64,000 nt of DNA from the NCBI RefSeq assembly GCF_000332995.1, contig NZ_BANS01000013.1, positions 62,001 to 126,000 on the forward strand, read 5' to 3'. Below the pieces are notes generated by a model, which saw only the letters and a list, made by a program, of their open reading frames with translations, did no database searches and had not been told where the DNA came from. Both the position numbers and the translations under genes were made by a program. The stretch is from Gordonia amicalis NBRC 100051 = JCM 11271. GTDB taxonomy: Bacteria > Actinomycetota > Actinomycetes > Mycobacteriales > Mycobacteriaceae. This document shows, in pieces, positions 46,208-57,792 of this stretch (position 1 is its first letter; every line of letters starts with the position of its first letter).

Positions 46208-46998
46208 ATGGCAGAGAACCACCAGCCCGACACCGGAGTCGCTCTGATCACCGGCGGCGCCCGTGGAATCGGTGAAGCGACCGCGCGTGCGTTGGCCTCA
46301 GCAGGGATGACCGTGGTCATCGCGGACATTCTCGATGGTCATTCCGTTGCCGAATCGATCGGTCCCACAGCGATGTTCGAGCATCTGGACGTCACAGACG
46401 CGAACAATTGGCAAGCCGTCCTTTCCAGAACCGAGGAACGTGCCGGGGTCCTGACCGCTCTGATCAACAATGCCGGAATTCTCGACTTCGGCAGCATCGA
46501 GACCTTCACCCCCGATCAGTTTCATCGCATTCTCGAGGTCAACCTGGTCGGCCCCTACCTCGGTATGCACCTGGCCGCCGATCAACTGCGGCGCAGCGGA
46601 TCGGGGGTGATCGTCAACGTGTCGTCGACAGCAGGACTGATGGGTTATCCGAACCTCGCCGGCTACGTCGCGAGCAAGTGGGGGCTGCGGGGACTCACCA
46701 AGGCTGCCTCACTCGACCTCAGCGCCGACGGCATCCGCGTCTGTTCGGTACACCCCGGACCGATCCGCACCCCGATGACCGAAGGGCTCGGCGACGAGCT
46801 CACGATGAATCAGCCGATCCCTCGATACGGAGAGGCAGATGAAGTCGCGCGGATGATCCGGTTCATCGTCACCGAGGCGACATATTCCACCGGCGCAGAG
46901 TTCATCGTCGACGGAGGCGCGGTCACCGGTCTCACAGCCGCCCTCGACATTCCCGAAGCCGCTCCGAACGCCGACGGTTCGCCGACCAGAGCGTCACG

Positions 46999-47002
<4 letters not shown>
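46208..47002 (+). CDS. Short-chain dehydrogenase heading the oxoacid-dehydrogenase operon
   Basis: 264 residues. Cofactor motif LITGGARGIGEATARAL, NNAGILDFG, catalytic VNVSSTAG and GYVASKWGLRGLTKAAS, then CSVHPGPIRTPMTEG. It is about 50% like the SDR at 9902 by eye, in the hydroxysteroid/FabG-like group. The stop overlaps the acyl-CoA synthetase start (46999-47002). In this operon a diacetyl/acetoin reductase or a carrier-linked ketoacyl reductase would make sense; both are inference. Confidence 0.9.
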
Positions 47003-48824
<1,822 letters not shown>

Positions 48825-48828
<4 letters not shown>

Positions 48829-49826
48829 GCAGCCCGTCAGCGATCCGCGCTTATCGCCAGGACTTCCTCCACGGGCTCCTCTGCGACATGGTTCGCATTC
48901 GCAGCATGGAGGAACGCGCAGCAGAACTGTACGGAGCCACCAAGATTCGTGGCTTCCTGCACTTGTACGTGGGACAGGAAGCCGTCGCGGTCGGAGCACT
49001 ACGAGCCTTGACCGACGACGAAGCGGTGGTTGCAACGTACCGCGAGCACGGTCATGCATTGATCCACGGCGTACCCATGACCGCGATCATGGCGGAGATG
49101 TTCGGCAAGCAGGAGGGATGCTCACGCGGACGCGGTGGGTCGATGCACCTGTTCGACTCTGGCACCCGATTCTTCGGTGGCAACGCCATCGTGGCCGGAG
49201 GGCTACCGCTCGCGGTCGGAATCGCCTTGGCGGAGGCGATTCACGGACGCACGCGGGTGACGGCGTGCTTCTTCGGTGACGGCGCTGTCGCCGAAGGCGC
49301 CTTCCACGAATCCGTCAACATGGCGGCACTCTGGAATCTGCCGATACTCTTCTGCTGCGAGAACAACCGGTACGCGATGGGAACAGCTCTCGAACGGGCG
49401 CAGTCACAAACCGATCTACGGGCCAAGGCCGCGGCCTACAACCTGCCCACTGTCCAGGTGGACGGTATGGACGTGATGGCCTGTCACGAGGCCGCAGACC
49501 ACGGCGCGGAATATGTCCGCGATACCGGCGGGCCGTACTTCATCGAGTTCCTGACCTACCGGTTCCGCGCGCATTCGATGTTCGATCCCGATCTCTACCG
49601 GGACAAGGCCGAGGTGGACGAATGGAAGAAGAAGGACCCGATATCGACCTTCACCGCACGGCTGCAGGAGTTGGATCTTCTCACCGACGACCAGGTCTCG
49701 GCGATCAAGACCCGGGCCGAAGCGGAGGTCGACGCGGCGGTGGCGTTCGCGGAGAAGGGCACCCTTGAACCCGTCGATGACCTCCTGCGTGATGTTTCCA
49801 CGCCACACGCCGAGGAGAGGCTGTGA
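48825..49826 (+). CDS. Pyruvate/acetoin dehydrogenase-type E1 component, alpha subunit
   Basis: 333 residues. The thiamine diphosphate motif [20 protein letters not shown]...CENN is complete, as are [14 protein letters not shown] and the phosphorylation-loop-like [15 protein letters not shown]. The heterotetrameric E1-alpha family covers pyruvate, branched-chain oxoacid and acetoin dehydrogenases; the short N-terminus and MHLFD match the AcoA-type group. It overlaps the preceding synthetase and the following E1-beta by four bases. Confidence 0.93.
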
Positions 49827-50797
49827 AGACCACGTATCGAGGTGCCCTTCGCGACGCCCATCGAGAGGCGCTTCTCTCCGACGACCGTGTCTTCGTGATG
49901 GGTGAGGACGTGGGTCGCTACGGCGGTACCTACGCGGTCACGAAAGGGCTACTCGAAGAGTTCGGACCAGAACGGATTCGGGATGCACCGCTGTCCGAAC
50001 TCGGTTTCGTCGGCGTCGGCGTCGGCGCCGCTTTGAACGGTTTGCGCCCCATCGTCGAGGTCATGACGGTCAACTTCAGTCTGCTGTCACTCGATCAGCT
50101 GGTGAACACCGCAGCGGCGTTGCGGCACATGTCCGGGGGGCAGTTCTCCGTCCCGCTCGTGATCCGGATGTCCACGGGTGCCGGCCGTCAGCTCGCTGCC
50201 CAACACTCCCACAGTTTCGAGAACTGGTACGCACACATCCCGGGCATCACCGTCCTCGCGCCGTCGACCGTTGCCGATGCACGCGGGATGCTCGCACCTG
50301 CCCTGGCAGATCCCGATCCGGTCGTCATATTCGAACATGCACAGCTCTACAACCTCGCCGACGATCTCGAGGACCCGCTCGATGTCGACATCACCTCGGC
50401 AGCCGTCCGGCGACCGGGCACCGACCTCACCCTGATCACCTACGGAGGGTCCTTGCCCAAGACAATGGATGCCGCCGACCAGCTTGCCGAGAACGGGATC
50501 AGCTGTGAAGTTGTCGATCTGAGAATACTCAGACCGCTCGACATGGCGACGGTCGTGGCGTCGGTGACGCGAACCCACCGGGCGGTGATCGTCGACGAAG
50601 GGTGGCGCAGCGGCAGTCTCGCCGGTGAAGTGATGGCCCAACTCGTCGAGCAGGCCTTCTACGACCTCGATGCACCTCCCGCACGTGTCTGCACCGCCGA
50701 GGTACCCATCCCCTACGCGCGCCAACTCGAACAGGCCGCACTCCCACGACGAGAGACAATCGAAGCCGCGGTGCGCTCCGTCATGGGATCGGAGTAG
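49823..50797 (+). CDS. Pyruvate/acetoin dehydrogenase-type E1 component, beta subunit
   Basis: 324 residues. Landmarks are [67 protein letters not shown] and the C-terminal [14 protein letters not shown] and [15 protein letters not shown]. It binds thiamine diphosphate together with the alpha subunit and transfers the decarboxylated acyl group to E2 lipoate. Expressed from the same overlapping operon. Confidence 0.94.
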   Translation: MKTTYRGALRDAHREALLSDDRVFVMGEDVGRYGGTYAVTKGLLEEFGPERIRDAPLSELGFVGVGVGAALNGLRPIVEVMTVNFSLLSLDQLVNTAAALRHMSGGQFSVPLVIRMSTGAGRQLAAQHSHSFENWYAHIPGITVLAPSTVADARGMLAPALADPDPVVIFEHAQLYNLADDLEDPLDVDITSAAVRRPGTDLTLITYGGSLPKTMDAADQLAENGISCEVVDLRILRPLDMATVVASVTRTHRAVIVDEGWRSGSLAGEVMAQLVEQAFYDLDAPPARVCTAEVPIPYARQLEQAALPRRETIEAAVRSVMGSE

Positions 50798-50807
50798 GTG
50801 AGGCACC

Positions 50808-52055
50808 GTGATCGAGTTCCGGCTTCCCTCACTCGGTGCCGACATGGACGAGGCGAAGCTCACCGAGTGGCAGATCGCCCCCGGAGACACGGTTCAGAAG
50901 GGGCAAGTCGTCGCCGAAGTGGAGACCACCAAATCCGCAATCGAGGTGGAAACCTGGCACGACGGCACCGTCGCCGAGCTGAAAGTCGAAGTCGGCGAGA
51001 CCATCCCGGTCGGAACGGTGATGGCCACCTTCTACGAACCGGGCGAGACACCGTCCACGGTGAAACAACCAGCGCAAGGCGATGCCGGGGCGCCATCGTC
51101 GACGCCCCCACCCGCAGCACCTGCCGAACCGGATCTGGTGACCGCTCGAACCACCCCGTCGACCGGGCCGGCCGCACCCTCCGTCCCACATACGACCACT
51201 GGCGCGGCCCCGACCGGCCCCGTGGCGCCGAACCGAGTACGCATCTCCCCCGCCGCCCGGCGTCGTGCGCGAGAGCTCGGACTCGATCCCGACCGCTTGC
51301 GCGGCACCGGACCCGGAGGCGCGATAACACTGGACGACGTCGAGCAGCATGCCCGAACCACTGCGCCCGACAGTCGATCCCCCGACAGTCGAGCACGAGA
51401 AATGCGTCGCACCATCGCTGCGGCGATGAGCCGGTCCAAAAGGGAGATACCGCACTACTACCTCGCCGAGACGATTCCGATGGAGACGGCGTCGAGGTGG
51501 TTGTCCGAACGCAACGCCCAACACCCGGTCGAAGAGCGTCTTCTCCCGGCCGTCCTGATCTTGAAGGCCGTGGCCGTAGCCGCGCGCAAATGTCCGGCGA
51601 TGAACGGATTCTGGACCGACGACGAGTTCACGACGCAAACACGCGTCCACGTGGGAGTCGCGATCGCGTTACGGGGCGGCGGACTGATCGCACCCGCGAT
51701 CCATGACGTGCCCGACAAGTCTCTCGACACCCTGCAGTCCGATCTCGTCGACCTGGTGGCGCGTACCCGCAGCGTTAAGCTGCGCAGCTCCGAGTTCACG
51801 GACTCGACCATCACGGTGACCAACCTCGGCGACAACGGCGTCGAGGCCGTCTTCGGCGCGATCTATCCACCGCAGGTCGCGCTGGTCGGCGTGGGCACGA
51901 TGACCCAGCGTCCCTGGATCGTCGACGGCGAGATCAAACCCATCCCGGTGGTCACCGTCTCGCTCTCAGCCGACCACCGAGCCAGCGACGGACGCCAAGG
52001 CGCAAAGTTTCTCTCCACCATCCGAGAACTGCTGCTGCGGCCGCACGAACTGTGA
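50808..52055 (+). CDS. Dihydrolipoamide acyltransferase (E2) of the oxoacid dehydrogenase
   Basis: 415 residues from GTG 50808. One lipoyl domain with Lys42 in EVETTKSAIEVE, an Ala/Pro/Thr linker, a peripheral-subunit-binding domain at ~145-182 (ISPAARRRARELGLDPDRL...GTGPGGAITLDDVE) and a catalytic core ending with HRASDGRQGAKFL (His ~390). It transfers the acyl group from lipoate to CoA. No E3 gene is in the operon, so lipoamide dehydrogenase must be supplied from elsewhere. Confidence 0.94.
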   Translation: MIEFRLPSLGADMDEAKLTEWQIAPGDTVQKGQVVAEVETTKSAIEVETWHDGTVAELKVEVGETIPVGTVMATFYEPGETPSTVKQPAQGDAGAPSSTPPPAAPAEPDLVTARTTPSTGPAAPSVPHTTTGAAPTGPVAPNRVRISPAARRRARELGLDPDRLRGTGPGGAITLDDVEQHARTTAPDSRSPDSRAREMRRTIAAAMSRSKREIPHYYLAETIPMETASRWLSERNAQHPVEERLLPAVLILKAVAVAARKCPAMNGFWTDDEFTTQTRVHVGVAIALRGGGLIAPAIHDVPDKSLDTLQSDLVDLVARTRSVKLRSSEFTDSTITVTNLGDNGVEAVFGAIYPPQVALVGVGTMTQRPWIVDGEIKPIPVVTVSLSADHRASDGRQGAKFLSTIRELLLRPHEL

Positions 52056-52064
52056 GGAGCAACC

Positions 52065-52310
52065 ATGGACGATGAGACGACCACCACCGCGGTCGTGGAC
52101 GCACTGCTCGAGGTGGCACCCGAATTATCCGACGGGGATCTCGCTTTCGACGAGCCCATTCGCGAACAAGCCGACCTGGACTCGATGGACTGGTTGAGCT
52201 TCTTGACCGGCATCAAGAAGAGACTCGGGGTCGATGTGCCCGAAGAGGACTACGCCAAGCTCCGAACCGTCGCCGATGTCGTTCGCTACGCACAGGAGAT
52301 CAGACGATGA
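52065..52310 (+). CDS. Free-standing acyl carrier protein
   Basis: 81 residues with the phosphopantetheine attachment Ser40 in [11 protein letters not shown] and the four-helix pattern of carrier proteins ([37 protein letters not shown]). The D-S-M-D-W/F motif is typical of discrete carriers in acyl-transfer pathways outside fatty acid synthase. It is nine bases after E2 and overlaps the following fusion gene. An ACP inside an oxoacid dehydrogenase operon is unusual and suggests that an acyl group is passed to it, from the synthetase or from E2. Confidence 0.9.
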   Translation: MDDETTTTAVVDALLEVAPELSDGDLAFDEPIREQADLDSMDWLSFLTGIKKRLGVDVPEEDYAKLRTVADVVRYAQEIRR

Positions 52311-54331
52311 ACACGCCGGTGACAGCGAAAACGACGGCACCGCAGCTGTTTCGTGACCGTCGGGAGGCCGGGCGCGCCCTCGCCGAGCTGCTGTCCGGTT
52401 TCCGCGATCACGACGACGTCGTCGTCCTCGGCCTGGCCCGCGGTGGAGTTCCGGTCGCCTTCGAGGTCGCCGCATCGCTTCGACTGCCGTTGGACGTGTT
52501 CGTCGTGCGCAAACTGGGACTGCCCGGGAACGAAGAGTTCGCCTTCGGGGCAATCGCAGCCGGCGGACGCATCGTGCTCGACGACGACGTGGTGCGAGCC
52601 GGCCGAGTCACCCAAGAACAGTTGCGGACCGTGGTCGAACGAGAGACCCGCACGCTCGAGAAGCGAGAGAGGCTGTACCGAGGGGCTCGTCCGCCGCTGG
52701 AGATCGCAGGCACGACCGTCATCCTCGTCGATGACGGACTGGCGACCGGAGCCAGCATGCGTGCAGCGGTGAGTGCGCTACGCGAACGCGAGCCGGCCGC
52801 GATCATCATCGCGGTCCCGGTGGCCCCCGAATCCACCTGTCTCGCACTCGCCGGTGCGGTCGACGAAGTCGTCTGTGCCTCCATGCCAACACTGTTCGCA
52901 GCCGTCGGCCAGTCATACCGGACCTTCCCGCAGGTGCCCGACGACGAGGTCCGAACCCTACTGTCCACACCCACCACCACGCCCTCAGAACTTCCACACG
53001 AACAAACCCTGGCGGAAGTCGTCGCGCGATCGGCGATCGAGTGCAGATACGGTGTCCCGCCGGATGCAGTGCTGGACGACTTCATCGGCGACGCGGAATT
53101 CGTACTCATCGGCGAGAGCTCTCACGGCACCGAAGAGTTCTATGACTCCCGCGCTCGAATCACCCGGTGGCTCATCGAGAACAAAGGCTTCACGGCTGTG
53201 GCTGCGGAGGCCGACTGGCCCGACGCCTACCGAGTCAATCGCTGGGTCCAGGGGACGGGAAGTGACGGATCCACCGACGAGGCGCTGTCGGGGTTCGAAC
53301 GGTTCCCGGCGTGGATGTGGCGAAATACCGTGGTCAAGGACTTCGTCGACTGGCTGCATCGATACAACGCGGGCCGAGCACAGGATCTGGACCGCGTCGG
53401 TTTCTACGGGCTCGACCTCTACAGTCTGCACCGCTCGATGCAGGATGTGATCGCCTACCTGGACACTGTCGATCGCGAGGCGGCCCGGCGTGCTCGCGCG
53501 CGATACGCATGCTTCGATCACTCCACGGCTGCGGATGGACAGGCATACGGGTACGCGGCTGCGTTCGGTGCAGGACAGTCCTGCGAACAGCAGGTCGTCA
53601 CCCAACTGGTCGAGATGTACGCCGCGACCCTGGAACGTCTCCGCGGCGACGGCGCGGAGGCCGATGAACTGTTCTGTGCCCGGCGGAATGCCGTGGCGGT
53701 GAAGGACGCCGAACTCTACTACCGCACCATGTTCCGGGGTCGGGTCACGTCCTGGAACGTGCGCGACCGCCACATGGCCGAAACCCTCGACGCGCTCGCC
53801 GAACATCTGTCTTCACGTTCGTCCAGCCCGGCGAAGATCGTGGTGTGGGCACACAACTCGCACGTGGGCGATGCACGGGCGACCGAAGTCGGAGCCGACG
53901 GTCAGCTGACCCTGGGGCAGCTGGTGCGTGAACGGTATGGGCGACGCTGTCGGCTCATCGGATTCTCGACATTCGAAGGAACCGTCACCGCCGCAGACGA
54001 ATGGGGCGGACCGGCTCGACGCATGACGATTCGCCGAGCACTCCCCGGTAGCGTCGAGGAAGCCTTCCACCAGGCAGGAGTGCAGTCGTTCTTCTGGTCG
54101 TCGCAGGCGACCGGAGCGGCCGATTCGGTCGACTCGATTCGCCTTGCTCGCGCAATCGGTGTGATCTACCTGCCGGAAACCGAACGCCAGAGCCACTACT
54201 TCCACGTCCGTGTTCCCGAACAGTTCGACGCGTACATTCATCTCGATCGGACAGAAGCGATACGTCCCCTCGAACCCTTCAGTATGTGGGAGGAGAGTCA
54301 ACACCCCGAGACGTACCCGACCGGTCTGTGA
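52307..54331 (+). CDS. Phosphoribosyltransferase-erythromycin esterase fusion (Rv2030c-like)
   Basis: 674 residues. The N-terminal ~220 are a type I phosphoribosyltransferase ([18 protein letters not shown] loop [14 protein letters not shown] at 138-151). The rest (~245-674) is an erythromycin esterase/EreA-like domain: [57 protein letters not shown], with the catalytic His and Glu residues of the family in these motifs. Length and order equal M. tuberculosis Rv2030c, a DosR dormancy-regulon gene of unknown reaction. It is the last gene of the operon and overlaps the ACP gene by four bases. Confidence 0.92.
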   Translation: MNTPVTAKTTAPQLFRDRREAGRALAELLSGFRDHDDVVVLGLARGGVPVAFEVAASLRLPLDVFVVRKLGLPGNEEFAFGAIAAGGRIVLDDDVVRAGRVTQEQLRTVVERETRTLEKRERLYRGARPPLEIAGTTVILVDDGLATGASMRAAVSALREREPAAIIIAVPVAPESTCLALAGAVDEVVCASMPTLFAAVGQSYRTFPQVPDDEVRTLLSTPTTTPSELPHEQTLAEVVARSAIECRYGVPPDAVLDDFIGDAEFVLIGESSHGTEEFYDSRARITRWLIENKGFTAVAAEADWPDAYRVNRWVQGTGSDGSTDEALSGFERFPAWMWRNTVVKDFVDWLHRYNAGRAQDLDRVGFYGLDLYSLHRSMQDVIAYLDTVDREAARRARARYACFDHSTAADGQAYGYAAAFGAGQSCEQQVVTQLVEMYAATLERLRGDGAEADELFCARRNAVAVKDAELYYRTMFRGRVTSWNVRDRHMAETLDALAEHLSSRSSSPAKIVVWAHNSHVGDARATEVGADGQLTLGQLVRERYGRRCRLIGFSTFEGTVTAADEWGGPARRMTIRRALPGSVEEAFHQAGVQSFFWSSQATGAADSVDSIRLARAIGVIYLPETERQSHYFHVRVPEQFDAYIHLDRTEAIRPLEPFSMWEESQHPETYPTGL

Positions 54332-54362
54332 CGAAGGAGAAGATCGCCACGCAGGGTGGACG

Positions 54363-55220
54363 TCAGACGAATGGTCCGGACGAGATGGTGCTGTCGACCG
54401 TGTCAGATTTGTCCGAGCCGTCTCCGCGCAATCCGGGAGCGTCTCGTGCGTCGTTCTCGCGGGACAAGAAGGCGGTCAGATCGGCGAGCGAGGCCATCAG
54501 CGGCGCCGGGAACACCACCGTCGTGTTCTTCTCCACGCCGATCTCCATAAGTGTCTGAAGACTGCGGAGCTGCAGCGCGATCGGGTTCTCGGCCATGGTC
54601 TTCGCTGCGGTGGAAAGCTGATGCGCGGCAACGGCTTCCCCTTCGGCCGCGATGATCTTGGCGCGCTTCTCCCGCTCGGCCTCGGCCTCGCGGGCCATGG
54701 CGCGTTGCATCCCACCGGGCAACTGGATGTCCTTGAGTTCCACCAGTCGAACCTCGACGCCCCATTCCTGCGCGGTCATCTCGAGGATGCGAAGGATGTC
54801 GTCGTTGATCGAGTCGGTATGTGCGAGCACATCGTCGAGAGAGTGTTGCCCGACGACTTTGCGCAGCGTCGTCTGGGCGATCTGGTTGATCGCCGCATGG
54901 ACGTCTTCGATTTCGACCACCGCCTTCACCGGGTCGACGACGCGGTAGTAGGCGACCGCGGAGATGTCCACGCTCACGTTGTCCCGGGTGATGATTCCCT
55001 GCGATTGGATCGGCATCGTCACCACACGCATGGAGACCTTGATCATGCGGTCGGCGACGGGGATGATCAGGCGCAGTCCTGGTTTCCGTGTGCCGGCGAG
55101 TTTGCCGAAGCGCAAGACGACGCCTCGTTGGTACTCGGGAACGATCCGGATGGCCGTGGCGGCCACGAGCAAGATCGCGACGATAACGCAGCCGATCACG
55201 ACCCACGTGGTTGTGGTCAT
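54363..55220 (-). CDS. SPFH/band-7 (slipin-type) membrane protein
   Basis: 285 residues from ATG 55220. One N-terminal membrane helix (VVIGCVIVAILLVAATAI), then the SPFH core IRIVPEYQRGVVLRFGKLAG, VSVDISAVAYYRVVDP, and the helical QRAMAREAEAEREKRAKII. Slipins assemble on membranes and bind lipids or partner NfeD proteases; none is adjacent. It is convergent with the fusion gene (31 bases apart) and follows the universal stress gene on the same strand. Confidence 0.92.
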   Translation of the reverse strand: MTTTTWVVIGCVIVAILLVAATAIRIVPEYQRGVVLRFGKLAGTRKPGLRLIIPVADRMIKVSMRVVTMPIQSQGIITRDNVSVDISAVAYYRVVDPVKAVVEIEDVHAAINQIAQTTLRKVVGQHSLDDVLAHTDSINDDILRILEMTAQEWGVEVRLVELKDIQLPGGMQRAMAREAEAEREKRAKIIAAEGEAVAAHQLSTAAKTMAENPIALQLRSLQTLMEIGVEKNTTVVFPAPLMASLADLTAFLSRENDARDAPGLRGDGSDKSDTVDSTISSGPFV

Positions 55221-55281
55221 CTTCCCACTCCCCTCTGAGACGCCTCCCCACCAGTCAAGACCTCGGGCGACTCCCAACCGG

Positions 55282-56169
55282 TCAGGGCTTCTTGTGCACC
55301 ACCATCACCGGACACGGCGCCACCTCCATGACCGCCCGGCTGGTCGATCCCAAGAGCAGACCGCGGAAACCACCGCGACCCCGCGTTCCCACCACGACCA
55401 GTTGTGCTGACTGTGCGGCGTCCACGATCTCTTCCGCCGGTGAAGCGATCCCGACCCGCCGCTCGATCTTGACGTCCGGAAAGTCCTCCGGATAGCCGGC
55501 GAGCTGTTCACCCAGCAACTCTTCGGCTTCGTCTTCGAACTGCCGAAGGGTCCTCTGATCCGCGCCGTAGAACGCGGCTCCCGACGAGCCTCCGTACGCA
55601 TGCACCCCGAGCAGAGGCGTCTTCAACAGGTCCGCCTGACGAAACGCGTGGCCGATCGCAGCCGTCGACGTAGGAGACCCGTCGACACCGACGACCACGG
55701 GTCCGGTCGTCGGAGCAGGGCCGCCGACCACCACCACCGGACACTCTGCGTGCGCTGTCGCGTCATTGCTGACCGATCCGAAGAGCAGTCCGCGGACTCC
55801 ACCCAGCCCACGTCTACCGATGACAAGCATGTGGGCCCAGGTAGACGCGTGCCGGAGCGCGAGCGTGGCCGATCCGCTCACGGTCTTGCCCTCGACGTCG
55901 ACGTTCGGGGCGACGTCGGCCGCCACCTGCGTCGCGGCGTCGATGGCACGCGCCGCGCCGGCATGCATGGCCTCCACCACAGCCGGGGAAGTCATCGTCG
56001 GTGCCGGCGCGTATGCGCCGGGCAGGATGCCCACCGCGGAGAGCAGACGCAGATCTCGCTTCTCCCGGACGGCGGCGCCGGCCGCCCAGCGAACCGCCAT
56101 CAGAGCGCAGTCCGAACCGTCCACACCGACGACGATCGGTGCCGTCGCATCGGTCACTGAATCAGTCAT
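55282..56169 (-). CDS. Tandem universal stress protein
   Basis: 295 residues from ATG 56169 with GGGAGA upstream. Two USP domains: the first starts IVVGVDGSDCALMAVRWA and ends GRRGLGGVRGLLFGSVS; the second starts VVVGVDGSPTSTAAIGHA and ends GTRGRGGFRGLLLGSTS. Both carry the G-x2-G-x9-GS ATP-binding signature. Tandem USPs of this form are DosR-controlled in mycobacteria. It sits 61 bases upstream of the slipin gene, likely in one operon. Confidence 0.94.
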   Translation of the reverse strand: MTDSVTDATAPIVVGVDGSDCALMAVRWAAGAAVREKRDLRLLSAVGILPGAYAPAPTMTSPAVVEAMHAGAARAIDAATQVAADVAPNVDVEGKTVSGSATLALRHASTWAHMLVIGRRGLGGVRGLLFGSVSNDATAHAECPVVVVGGPAPTTGPVVVGVDGSPTSTAAIGHAFRQADLLKTPLLGVHAYGGSSGAAFYGADQRTLRQFEDEAEELLGEQLAGYPEDFPDVKIERRVGIASPAEEIVDAAQSAQLVVVGTRGRGGFRGLLLGSTSRAVMEVAPCPVMVVHKKP

Positions 56170-56241
56170 GGTTGTCTCCCAGGTGTGGCGCCGCCAGTTC
56201 CCCTCCGGAACCTTCATCGTCGTACCAACCCGACGAGAACG

Positions 56242-56261
56242 GCGGGGTCAAAAGTCACCAG
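56242..56261 (-). promoter_or_regulatory. DosR-box-like sequence upstream of the universal stress gene
   Basis: On the minus strand, 73-92 bases before the start codon, CTGGTGACTTTTGACCCCGC matches 14 of 20 positions of the mycobacterial DosR consensus (TTSGGGACTWWAGTCCCSAA) and 11 of 14 in the core. The score is by eye. It fits the nearby Rv2030c-like and USP genes, both typical DosR targets. Confidence 0.45.
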
Positions 56262-56387
56262 TAGAACGGAAAAGGTCCTGCCGCGTCGGGCATCGTTCCG
56301 GGGCCGGAGGCCTGGTCGACCTGCGACCCTTCGTGCCGGCGAACCCGATTTCGATTTGAAAAGCTTTGTGCCGTAGTCTTTTCACCC

Positions 56388-57008
56388 GTGAATCCCGCTG
56401 CTGCCGATACTCTCGTGACCGATCTCACTGCCCACGCATGCGTATGGTGCTCATCCAGCGAGGACATCGCGGAACTCCGCGGGGAACCGCGATGCGGACG
56501 CTGCCGCACCGCAGAACAGACCATCGCTGCGGCTCGCGAGTTCGTCGGATTCTATGGTCTACGACCCCTGGGTGGGTCGCTGACGTCCGACGATGAAGAA
56601 GAACGCGAACACCGGGTCGCAGCTCGCGAGGCCTGGGCGGTGCTGAACCAGACCCGTACGCACACTCCACCGCGTGGTGCATCCCGGTCCGGGCAGCGTG
56701 GCGTCGCCCGATCCGCGTCCACCGCCACGAAGACAGGTGGAAAGGCTGCGCCCGTCAAGGCGCAGAACGTCAAGTCCGGGGGCACCCGACCCGCCGACGT
56801 CTCCCGACCCGACCGTGCTGCGCTCATGAACCGCGCCGAGTCCCTGCTGGCACAGCTCGCCGAGATCGAGGAACGCCTGGCAGTCGCTCAGAAGGATTCC
56901 GGTTTGAGCGGCAAGGCGAAGGTGTCCGACTTGACCGCCAAGCGCGATTCTGTGTTGCGTACGCTCGCCGCGTTGGAGAAGGCCAAGCGGGCGCTAGAGC
57001 CGGCCTGA
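56388..57008 (+). CDS. Hypothetical protein with N-terminal zinc-ribbon-like cysteines
   Basis: 206 residues. C-x2-C and C-x2-C pairs (ACVWCSSSEDIAELRGEPRC, GRC) near residues 18-39 form a probable zinc ribbon. The middle ~60 residues are a Lys/Ser/Gly-rich disordered linker, and the last ~55 form a coiled coil (ESLLAQLAEIEERLAVAQKD, LAALEKAKRALEPA). Could bind nucleic acid or protein. I do not recognise the family. Divergent from the universal stress gene. Confidence 0.7.
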   Translation: MNPAAADTLVTDLTAHACVWCSSSEDIAELRGEPRCGRCRTAEQTIAAAREFVGFYGLRPLGGSLTSDDEEEREHRVAAREAWAVLNQTRTHTPPRGASRSGQRGVARSASTATKTGGKAAPVKAQNVKSGGTRPADVSRPDRAALMNRAESLLAQLAEIEERLAVAQKDSGLSGKAKVSDLTAKRDSVLRTLAALEKAKRALEPA

Positions 57009-57066
57009 CAGTCGGCCGGTTCAGGACTGGATATCGGAAGGGTCTGACCTGCAGTTCGATTTCCGC

Positions 57067-57792
57067 TCAGGACGAAGCGAACGCCTCCCCCATGTACGCG
57101 TTCTCGATCACGTCGGGCGTCGCGGCGAGTTCGGCGGCATCGCCTCGGAGCACCTGGTTGCCGTGGCGCATGACCATGGCGGTGTCCGCGACCTCGAGGG
57201 CGAGCTGGACATGTTGCTCGACGAGGATGACCGCAGCGCCGGTGCTGTCGGCGACGGCACGCACCACGGGTAGGAGACGTTCGACGATGACCGGCGCCAG
57301 ACCCATGCTGAGCTCATCGATCAGCAGGACCTTGGGGTGCTGAACGAGAGCCCGCCCGATCGCGAGCATCTGTTGCTCACCTCCCGACAGCGCCCCGGCC
57401 GGCACCTTGAGCCGGTCGGCCAGCTGCGGGAAGGTCTCCAGGATCGAATCGCGTTCGGCCGGCCAGGAACGTCGCGATCGGACCGAGAGCCGTAGATTCT
57501 CCTCGACGGTGAGCGAGGTGAACAACGAGCGGTCGTCGGGAACCAGGACCAGTCCGGCCTTGGCCGCGCTCCGAGCGTGTCCGGACTTCACCTGGTGTCC
57601 GTCGACGAACACCGTGCCGGCCAAGGTCGGCAGCAGGCCGGCCAGCGACATCAGCACCGTGGTCTTGCCTGCCCCGTTCGGGCCGAGCAGCGCCAGCACC
57701 TCCCCCGCGCCGAGCTCGAGATCGAATCCGCGAACGCACGGCCGACCGTTGTATCCGGCGTCCAATCCGGTGCAGCTGAGTACAGGGCTCAT
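57067..57792 (-). CDS. livF: Branched-chain-type ABC transporter ATP-binding protein LivF
   Basis: 241 residues. Walker A ALLGPNGAGKTTVL, signature LSGGEQQMLAIGRAL, Walker B VLLIDELSMGLAP, and H-loop ILVEQHVQLALEVAD are all in LivF form (LSMGLAP is diagnostic). It overlaps the LivMG gene by four bases. It should pair with the fused LivG domain to drive import of a branched-chain amino acid or, as often in mycolic actinobacteria, another small carboxylate or amide. Confidence 0.92.
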   Translation of the reverse strand: MSPVLSCTGLDAGYNGRPCVRGFDLELGAGEVLALLGPNGAGKTTVLMSLAGLLPTLAGTVFVDGHQVKSGHARSAAKAGLVLVPDDRSLFTSLTVEENLRLSVRSRRSWPAERDSILETFPQLADRLKVPAGALSGGEQQMLAIGRALVQHPKVLLIDELSMGLAPVIVERLLPVVRAVADSTGAAVILVEQHVQLALEVADTAMVMRHGNQVLRGDAAELAATPDVIENAYMGEAFASS

